A DNA stretch of 64,000 bases from UBA4416 sp038327195. Lineage in GTDB: Bacteria; Bacteroidota; Bacteroidia; B-17B0; Aurantibacillaceae. This document shows, in pieces, positions 25,745-33,100 of this stretch. The notes under the pieces are model-generated. The model saw nothing but the letters and a program-made list of their open reading frames with translations, was not told where the DNA came from and did no database searches. Location: positions 1 to 64,000 of the forward strand of contig JBBQKU010000009.1 of the NCBI GenBank assembly GCA_038327195.1. Direction: 5' to 3'. The number at the start of each line of letters is the position of its first letter. Within the stretch, counting starts at the first letter, position 1. Made by a program: the position numbers and the translations under genes.

Positions 25745-26613
25745 TAAAATAATTGATTAAAATAAGCTTTTAAAATAGTAAAAGCTCTTGCGCTTTCAAC
25801 TTCTCCATTTAAATTTAAATCGAACCAAGCAGAATCTTTCATTATAAAATCGAGGGTGTCAAGTGTAACATCATTTTTATGGTCGTCTTTACCTTTAACA
25901 GTTAGACGGGATATTGTTGGATTTAAACCAGAGTTTAGTTTATTAAAAAAATCAATAACTGCATTTTTAATATTTTCTCCACGTTTAGGTTTTATATTAA
26001 GAACAATGTCATGTTTAATTTCCGTGGTTCTATTGCTATATCCTAACATATCATCACCTAATATCTGTTTAGTAACATGCAATTCTGCCAAAAAAACTCT
26101 TGATAATTCTTTAATTTTTTGTAAAATATCTTTTCTTATTAAGTGATTATAACTTATTGAAAAATCTACACTGTCGTACAATTGTCTATTATATTTATTG
26201 AGGTAATCAATAATTTGGTTTATAGAAACTCCATTGCCATTTTTCTCAATAACTACTTTTACTTCCGTTTTTGAGATTTTCAAACATATATGAGTTTTTT
26301 GTTGTTCACCTTCACTATCTGTTTTTGGATTCGGTCTTTTTTTTCCTGTACTTCTGTCAATTAAATCTGCTCTAAATTGATTTTTGGCGCTTGTAAAAAA
26401 TAATGAAACAGTATCCGTAGTGTTTTTCTCTGAAAAATCTAAATACATAAATTTATCATTTTTAATATCTAAAATCTTATCTATAACATCAAGTTGCTTT
26501 ATTTCATTTATCAGACTCCAGATTTCTAAGGCAGGAAGCTCTTGGCCTTGCCTGTGCATTTTTTTAGTTAAAAAATAAAAGTTAATCCCACGTTGTTTTG
26601 TTCTCTTAGCCAT
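25744..26613 (-). CDS. Cytosolic protein of unknown function, coupled to the membrane gene (289 aa)
   Basis: Begins MAKRTKQRGINFYFL, a strand-like start, then alternating alpha/beta segments. A central unstructured loop is rich in Lys/Glu (STGKKRPNPKTDSEGEQQ), after which come strands ICLKISKTEVKVVIEKNG and a helical second half. No catalytic motif is clear. It is the first gene of the leftward group, with its promoter in the 26.6-27.1 kb gap, and is translationally coupled to the four-span membrane protein. It may resemble RNA- or phage-sensing accessory proteins (I recall similar DUF families, without being able to confirm). Confidence 0.5.
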   Translation of the reverse strand: MAKRTKQRGINFYFLTKKMHRQGQELPALEIWSLINEIKQLDVIDKILDIKNDKFMYLDFSEKNTTDTVSLFFTSAKNQFRADLIDRSTGKKRPNPKTDSEGEQQKTHICLKISKTEVKVVIEKNGNGVSINQIIDYLNKYNRQLYDSVDFSISYNHLIRKDILQKIKELSRVFLAELHVTKQILGDDMLGYSNRTTEIKHDIVLNIKPKRGENIKNAVIDFFNKLNSGLNPTISRLTVKGKDDHKNDVTLDTLDFIMKDSAWFDLNLNGEVESARAFTILKAYFNQLF

Positions 26614-27150
26614 TTTTAGTGTTTATATAAATTTAGTACTATATCTTTCAAAAACAAAACTTTAAAAAATATAACTAATGTTTTATTTAAATTATTGTCA
26701 TTTTATAATCAATGTTTACCAAACAAGCTTTCGACGAGTTTGAATAAAGATAAGATAAAGATTGAGCAAAGATGGCATAAAGATGCCTAAAAGCTTGAGT
26801 AAAGATGCCTAAAAGATAGCGTAAAGCTTGAATTAGCATAGTACGTAGCTGTTTTATAACGCTCTATAGTCGACAAATCTGCCTAATATTTCAATTACTC
26901 ACTAATTTATCGACTTGCTTATTAGTTTGGAATTATGATATATGATGTAATTTTTCTCCAATGTTATTTTTACTTTTTTTTAAATTTTGTATTTAAAATA
27001 ACCTTTTTTGATTTTTTACTTTAATCCATATTTTTAATAAAATTAACTGTAATTGACAATATTTGAATTATTTTAATTAGTTTGTATATATGTAACCAAA
27101 TTTGTAGATTTACGTTAAAATAATAAAACATTTATCTATTAATTTGCCAA
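26614..27150. other. Regulatory gap between the leftward cargo and the MerR-recombinase module
   Basis: 537 bp without a gene. It holds the phased repeat array at 26745-26828 and an imperfect inverted repeat AGTCGACAAAT/ATTTATCGACT (26868-26878 with 26905-26915). The rest is AT-rich and presumably contains the divergent promoters. Confidence 0.55.
26745..26828. repeat. Helically phased array of about eight TAAAGAT-like repeats
   Basis: Copies of (T/C)AAAGAT or a close variant begin at 26745, 26756, 26767, 26778, 26788, 26800, 26810 and 26822, spaced 10-12 bp, that is one DNA turn. A longer unit TAAAGATGCCTAAAAG is present exactly at 26778 and 26800, 22 bp apart. This resembles iterons or cooperative binding sites for the adjacent regulator or recombinase. 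Confidence 0.7.
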
Positions 27151-28077
27151 ATGAACAAACGAAAAGAAATACCAACACTAAAGGCTATCTGTCCTAATAT
27201 ATCTTTAAATGAATTTTTCGGCAAAGAAACCCTAGAAAAAACGGTTGAGTTATTAGATTATATCAATTTGCCCTTATTCAAAAGAAATCAAACAGGAATT
27301 TCGCACCGCTTTTTAAATTGGTGGACAAGTGAAAATGTATTAGATAAAAATATACAAGAAGCAGGACGTTTTACATTTACAGAATATATTTGGATTAAAG
27401 TCGTTGAACAATTAAGAACCTTTAATTTGCCCTTACCATTTATTGCTACTTTAAAAACTAAACTATTTGAACCTATTAAATTAAAAGGCTTTATTAGTAA
27501 AACAGAGCAAGTCAAAAATTACATTCACGAATTAGGAATAAGTGAAACAGAAAAGAAAAAATTAATTGATTTTGTAGTCAATGAAAACAAAAGCGTTGCA
27601 GATACAGGAGTTAGTTTGTTTCAACTCATTATATTAGAAAGTATATTAAAACGAAAATCAATTTCGGTGGCGGTATTCCAAAATTGTGAGTTTTTAATAC
27701 TAGATAAAACCAAAGAAAGTTTATACACAGAAAATGATTTGAATTTATTAGAAACAGGCACATATATTAAAGTATCAGTTTCTAAATTATTAAGTGAGTT
27801 TTTACGTTCCGATTTAGCATTTAGTGTAATGGCTAAAATTCAGCTCTTAACCTATCCCGAAAATAAGTTATATGAATGTATTCATACAGGAGATTATGAA
27901 AGTATACAAATACATTTTAAAGATAAGAAAATAAAAAGTTTGGATTTAAAAAAGGCGGTCGATACCAAACAAAAAATAATAAACATTTTAAGTGAAGGAG
28001 AATTTGCAGAAATAACCATAAGGAAAAATAAAGGCATCATAACAAAATTGGAACAAGCATTGAAAATTACATTTTAA
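27151..28077 (+). CDS. MerR-like DNA-binding regulator associated with the recombinase (308 aa)
   Basis: The N-terminal 110 residues carry a MerR-type winged helix: GISHRFLNWWTSENVL, then GRFTFTEYIWIKVVEQLRTFNLPLPFIATLK, the usual recognition-helix and wing pattern. The remaining 200 residues have no recognised domain. It precedes a 66-aa gene and the serine recombinase, all rightward. In Bacteroidota such MerR-like proteins accompany integrases and control excision or transfer. The phased repeat array upstream is a candidate binding region. The effector-binding function is unknown. Confidence 0.65.
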   Translation: MNKRKEIPTLKAICPNISLNEFFGKETLEKTVELLDYINLPLFKRNQTGISHRFLNWWTSENVLDKNIQEAGRFTFTEYIWIKVVEQLRTFNLPLPFIATLKTKLFEPIKLKGFISKTEQVKNYIHELGISETEKKKLIDFVVNENKSVADTGVSLFQLIILESILKRKSISVAVFQNCEFLILDKTKESLYTENDLNLLETGTYIKVSVSKLLSEFLRSDLAFSVMAKIQLLTYPENKLYECIHTGDYESIQIHFKDKKIKSLDLKKAVDTKQKIINILSEGEFAEITIRKNKGIITKLEQALKITF

Positions 28078-28113
28078 GTCTTGGCAGGCTTTTTTGTAAT
28101 TGGGATTAGTTGG

Positions 28114-28282
28114 CACAAAACGAAAACGTTCTTTATAAGGATTGATATAGGCACATAACGAATTAACCACCTTTTATAGGTGCATTATTTAACTGCTGTT
28201 TTCTTTTTTTGAAAACGGCTAAATGTTATGAGCCATGAAACAGATTAATGGGATTAATAATTCGTCACAAAACGAATTAACC
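28114..28282 (+). repeat. Three copies of CACAWAACGAA around the 66-aa gene start
   Basis: CACAAAACGAAAACG at 28114, CACATAACGAATTAACC at 28152-28168 and CACAAAACGAATTAACC at 28266-28282. The last two agree in 16 of 17 bases; the starts are 38 and 114 bp apart. Possibly recombinase accessory sites or operators, or chance in AT-rich DNA. Confidence 0.35.
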
Positions 28283-28435
28283 TATGAACAACTAAAAAAA
28301 TATAAGGGTTTTGAAGATTTAACAGAAACCCAAGCGGAAAAAGAAATAGAAAATATAAAACGTTTAGCTAAAATATTGTATTACTTATATATAAATGAAC
28401 AGCAAACGAATAACAACGAAATTGACGAGCCATGA
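28235..28435 (+). CDS. Small protein upstream of the serine recombinase (66 aa)
   Basis: A helical, charged protein (NELTYEQLKKYKGFEDLTETQAEKEIENIKRLAKILYYLY...). The ATGA overlap with the recombinase start couples the two. Short accessory proteins at this place often act as directionality factors or regulators of recombinase expression, but this one is not recognisable. Its start carries the same sequence GAGCCATGA as the recombinase start. Confidence 0.5.
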   Translation: MKQINGINNSSQNELTYEQLKKYKGFEDLTETQAEKEIENIKRLAKILYYLYINEQQTNNNEIDEP

Positions 28436-30057
28436 AAACCGACTTAGAAATATTTATTCCGTTTGCTAAAAAGGGTAAATATGCAGACCGCATAGAGGGT
28501 AAAAATTGTTTAATATATACTAGGGTATCATCTAAAGAACAGGAAAAAGGATTTAGTCTTGAAACTCAAAAACGATTAATTGAGCAAGAGTGCGAAAATA
28601 ACGACTACATTATATTAGCTTATTTTGGAGGTGTGTTTGAGAGTGCTCAAAATGATGAACGAGAGGAATTTAACCGAATGTTGAAATTTGCCCGAAAGAG
28701 TAAAGAAAAAATTTCACTAATTATGGTTGCAAGTGTTGACCGTTTTTCTCGTTCGGGTGCAAACGCCATTTATATAGCAGATCAATTAAGAAAAGAGAAC
28801 ATTAAAATATTTGCAGTTACACAACCAAGCGACACATATACGGCAAATGGTAAGATGCAACAAAATATGCAATTTATATTTTCTGAATATGATAATGACC
28901 TTAGACGTGAAAAATGTACATCGGGAACAAAAGAAATGCTTTCACAAGGCTATTGGTCTAGCAAAGCTCCTTTAGGGTATGACCAAAAAACTCGTAAAAA
29001 AAGAGATAATACCAGCATGTCTGAACGACAAACAATTACCATTAATGAAAAAGGAAAATTAATCCGAAAAGCATTTTATTGGAAAGCAGAAGATAAGTTA
29101 ACCAATTCTGAAATAATTTCAAAGTTAGCTGTTTTAGGATTAAAATTATACAAGCAACAATTGAGTGATATATTTAATAATCCTTTTTACTGCGGTTTAA
29201 TGGCACATAAACTTTTAGACGGGCAAGTAGTAACGGGAAGACATGAGGGTATTGTATCAAAAGAAATATTTTTACTAGCTAACAGTATTAGAAATAGAAA
29301 TACCACAAGGCGAAATGATTTTAGCGAAGTGCCTTTAAAAAACTTCATGAAGTGTGCGGATTGTGGTAGTTCGTTTTGTGGCTATATAGTAAAGAAAAAA
29401 GGGCTTTGGTATTACAAGTGCAACAAAACTGGTTGTAAGTGTAATAAGAGCGCTAAAACGATTAATAGTTTATTTATTGAGGAGCTTTCACATTATACGA
29501 TTGATGAAAAGTATAAAGAGCCTGTAAAAGATGAATTATTAAGATACTTTGATAAAACTGCAAAAGAGAATGAATCAGATGCTCAAATTCTTAAAGTGAA
29601 ATTAGCAGAGGCTTCAAAAAAAGTTGAAACTTTAGAGGAACGTTTTGCAATAGGAGAAATTGAAAAGGACTTATACCAAAAATTTATAGTTAAATATAAA
29701 AAGGAAAGGTTAGAAATTAATAAGGAATTGGAGGGCTATCAGTTTAAAAACTCGAACCTCGAAAAACAGTTAAATAAATACTGCAATTTATTAGTAAACC
29801 TCCCGTTAATATGGGAACGTAACGGATATAGGGGTAAAATAGAATTGCAAGAATTGTTGTTTCCACAAGGATTATTGTTTCAACGTGAAAACAGCAGTTT
29901 CCGAACTCCCGAAATAAATCAAGTGGCTCTTGCAATGTCACTAATAGCAAGGCAAACAAACCCAAACAAAAAAGCAGACAGTAACCAATTTTGTTACGTG
30001 TCTGCTTATGTACACACGAAGGGACTCGAACCCCCACCCTTGCGGACCAGATCCTAA
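28432..30057 (+). CDS. Large serine recombinase (site-specific integrase)
   Basis: 541 aa. Resolvase domain: CLIYTRVSSKEQ with the nucleophile Ser33, then MVASVDRFSRSGANA and the E-helix region FIFSEYDNDLRREK. The recombinase domain follows (about 155-270, APLGYDQ...), then a zinc ribbon with Cys pairs (MKCADCGSSFCG and CNKTGCKC), a coiled coil and the usual FPQG..., FRTPEINQ end block. The last 25 or so codons are unusual because they are read from the antisense of the tRNA-Leu terminator and gene; the stop lies in the anticodon loop. This suggests that integration or excision happens at the tRNA and alters the C-terminus. Confidence 0.9.
   Translation: MKTDLEIFIPFAKKGKYADRIEGKNCLIYTRVSSKEQEKGFSLETQKRLIEQECENNDYIILAYFGGVFESAQNDEREEFNRMLKFARKSKEKISLIMVASVDRFSRSGANAIYIADQLRKENIKIFAVTQPSDTYTANGKMQQNMQFIFSEYDNDLRREKCTSGTKEMLSQGYWSSKAPLGYDQKTRKKRDNTSMSERQTITINEKGKLIRKAFYWKAEDKLTNSEIISKLAVLGLKLYKQQLSDIFNNPFYCGLMAHKLLDGQVVTGRHEGIVSKEIFLLANSIRNRNTTRRNDFSEVPLKNFMKCADCGSSFCGYIVKKKGLWYYKCNKTGCKCNKSAKTINSLFIEELSHYTIDEKYKEPVKDELLRYFDKTAKENESDAQILKVKLAEASKKVETLEERFAIGEIEKDLYQKFIVKYKKERLEINKELEGYQFKNSNLEKQLNKYCNLLVNLPLIWERNGYRGKIELQELLFPQGLLFQRENSSFRTPEINQVALAMSLIARQTNPNKKADSNQFCYVSAYVHTKGLEPPPLRTRS
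29968..30005 (-). terminator. Terminator of tRNA-Leu, inside the recombinase 3' end
   Basis: Stem GCAGACAGTAAC (29974-29985) with GTTAC-G-TGTCTGC (29993-30005), one bulge, followed on the minus strand by a six-T run (29973-29968). It lies 6-40 bp downstream of the tRNA 3' end. Confidence 0.75.
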
Positions 30058-30090
30058 GTCTGGCGCGGCTACCAATTACGCCACGTGTGC
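30011..30090 (-). tRNA. tRNA-Leu, anticodon UAG
   Basis: Read leftward: acceptor GCACACG pairs with CGTGTGT, with one G-U; the discriminator A is at 30011 and no CCA is encoded. The anticodon arm is CCAGA-CTTAGGA-TCTGG, anticodon TAG at 30056-30054, giving Leu (CUA). A variable arm of about 11 nt and T-loop TTCGAGT are present. The D-loop has the GG of TTGGTAG. It is 98 bp from the end of the giant T9SS gene and serves as the probable attachment site of the element to its left. Confidence 0.93.
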
Positions 30091-30134
30091 ATTTAATCTA
30101 GATGACAAATATAATTATAAATTTCCTAAAAACT

Positions 30135-30167
30135 AAAAAAGACTTTTCAAAATGAAAAGTCTTTTTT
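30135..30167. terminator. Terminator downstream of the giant T9SS gene
   Basis: Perfect 14-bp stem AAAAAAGACTTTTC/GAAAAGTCTTTTTT with a 5-base AT loop. It lies between the leftward 1743-aa gene and tRNA-Leu and can act on both strands. Confidence 0.85.
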
Positions 30168-30188
30168 AATAATAGGTTATGTAGCTGT

Positions 30189-33100
30189 TTATCTAAATAA
30201 ATTAACTGTACCATGTTTTTCTATTTCTTTATCATCAAAGCCTATCGCCTTTACAAAATAGAAATAACTGCCATCCGTTACTTTTCCACCATTTGTGTTT
30301 ATTCCGTCCCAAGCAGCTTTTGGCCCTGTAAATTCATATAATTTTTCACCCCAACGGTTAAATATTTGCAAAGAAATTTCTTTTATTCCTGTTGATTTAA
30401 TAGAAAAGAAATCATTTGTTCCATCACCATTTGGTGTAAATACATTTGGAATTTCTAAACTTAAACCATCATTTATAACAATAGTTGCGTATGCGGTGTC
30501 TGAACAAGGCCCAGATGAGGCAATTAGCATAACTGTAAATGTTCCGTTTGTATTATAAATAGTATTTGGATTTTGAGTGGTTGATGTATTTCCATTTCCA
30601 AAAGTCCAATTAAAAGTTGTAGCACCGATACTTTGATCAGTAAAATTAACAGTTAAAGGAGCAATTCCAGAAGTTGGATCCGCAGTAAATGCTGCTGTCA
30701 CACTTCCTTGACTAACACTAATAGTGGCTGAAGATGAACAACCAGTTAAAGTACTAGTAACTACAACCGTATAAATTCCTGATTGACCAACGGTTGGACT
30801 TGATGTTGTTCCGCCTGATATAATGTTTGGCCCAGTCCATGAATATGTTAACCCTGAGCTTGAATTAGCCGATAATGTTACACTTGTAGCTCCACATGGT
30901 ATAGAGGTGTTTGCAATAACTGTTGGTGTTGGTGCAACCGTTGTTCCTGAAACTGAAATTACAACACTATTTGTGCAACCTGAAACCGCATCAGTAACAC
31001 TAACAGTGTAATTGCCAGAAACACCTGCTATTACTGGATTTGAAGCAGTTCCAGTTGGTGTTGACCAAACGATTGAACTTGTACTACTTGAGGAAGCATT
31101 TAAAGAAAGGGTTGGTGATGAACATGTAATCACAGAGCCTGTAGCCGCAACACTTAATGTAGGTAATGAGCTATTACTTAAAACAGAAGTTGTTGCAACA
31201 GCAGTACAACCCGTAATTGAATTTAATACGATAACTGAATAAGTGCCCGAACTATTTGCAACAATTGAAGATCCTGTATTTGAGCCAACTATGCCAGGAC
31301 CACTCCAATTATAATTTATTCCAATGCTCGGTGTTACTGTAGTAGATAATACTGTTGTTGGTGCTCCACAAGTTAATGATTGAGTTGGAGTAATAGTTAC
31401 ACTTGGAACAACTGTATTGCTCGAAATGGTAATAGATATTGAAGCAGGACATCCGTTTACCGTATTTGTTATCGAACAAACATAAGTTCCTGGTGAGCCG
31501 AATGATGCCGTTGCAGTTGTTATTCCAGTTAAAGGAATTGGACTCCATGAATAGGTTAGATTTGAAGCTGCTGTATTTGTAACAGTTACAATTGCACTAA
31601 CTGACGATGTGATACAAGTTAATGTTGCACTTGTTGGAGTAATTGTTGGAACTGGAGCATTTGCATCAGGTGTAACTGTTGCGTTTGCCGTTGCGGTACA
31701 ACCATTAGTTGTGTTTGTAATTGTTAAACTATAAACACCACCGCCATTTGCAACAGGGTTCGAAATAGAAGTTGAACTTAAACTTCCGCCTCCTGCTACC
31801 CAAGTATAGGTTAAAGGACTAGCTGTTGAAGTTGAAATTAATTGAACGGTTGGTGTTGAACAAGTAACAGTATAATTACTTGGAGTTACCGTTAAGGTTG
31901 GGATCGTTGTATTAGTAGGAATTGTTACAATTTTTGTTCCCGATACACCAGAACAGCCTGTAATTGTATTTGTAATAGTTACTGAATAATTACCTCCAAC
32001 ATTTACCACTGGATTTGCTGTTGTACCACCTGATACAATTCCTGGTCCTGACCATACAATTGAATATGGAGATCCTGCTGGACTTGCATTTAAAGTTAAG
32101 CTAGTTGTTGTACACGTAAGACTAGTTGTAGGGGCAATAGTTGCAGTTGTAACTACTGCCGTTGTATTTGAGGGCACTATTACATTTAATGTAGTTGAAC
32201 ATAAGCTTAGTGTATTTGTAACAACTACTGTGTAAGTTCCTCCAAGAGAAACGGTTGTAGAAGGAGTTGTTGTAGAACCTGTTATTCCTGGACCTGACCA
32301 TAATATTGAAATTGGAGTTGTGGTTGAAGAAATACTAATAGGTACTAGAGTATTTGAACAAGTAATTGATGTGGTTACTGCTGCCGCTGTAACCGAAGGG
32401 AAGCCAGCACTTGCAAATACTTGAACTGTTGAAGTCGTAACACAACCTGTAATTGGACTAATTGCCTGTAAGGTAAATATTCCAGCTGATGAAGCAGTTG
32501 TTATGAAACTTGTTGCAGAACCACTAACGCCTCCAAGCCAATTAGCAGTTGTGCCTGCTGGCGCTGTTGCACTACCTGTTAACGTTACAGATGCAGACGA
32601 GCATGTTATAGTTTGATTTGATCCAGCACTAACACCTGTTGGAGCAGTAGTGTTTTGAATTGCAGCAACTGTAGTTTGAAAAGTACAACCAGTTGAAGGG
32701 TTTAAAACAAAAATTGTATAAGTTCCTAATCCTTGGCCTATCGCATTTTGCAAGTTTGTTCCACTTGCTATTGAACTTCCACCAGGGGCTGTCCATGTAT
32801 AATTCATACCAGCTAAAGTAGATGTTAATGTAATCGTATTTGATGGATTACAAGTAATTGAACCTGTTGTTCCTGCAATAGTTGTAGGTGTAACGGTGTT
32901 TTGAGTAACAGTTTGAACTCCCACCGTTTTACAATTATTAGATGAATTTGTAACTGTATAATTAAATGTACCACCTTGGTTGACAGTGATTGTACTAATA
33001 TTTGTAGCAGATGTAATTCCGGTACCAGTCCAATTGTAGGTTACAGGACTTGTTGTGGTAGTTGCACTAACATTAATATTTAGTACGGTACAGTTAAGCG

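Noticed and set aside
25220..26613. Kiwa (KwaA/KwaB) system
   Set aside because: Only the two-gene layout is similar; I see no KwaB-like sequence motif, so I report it as unknown.
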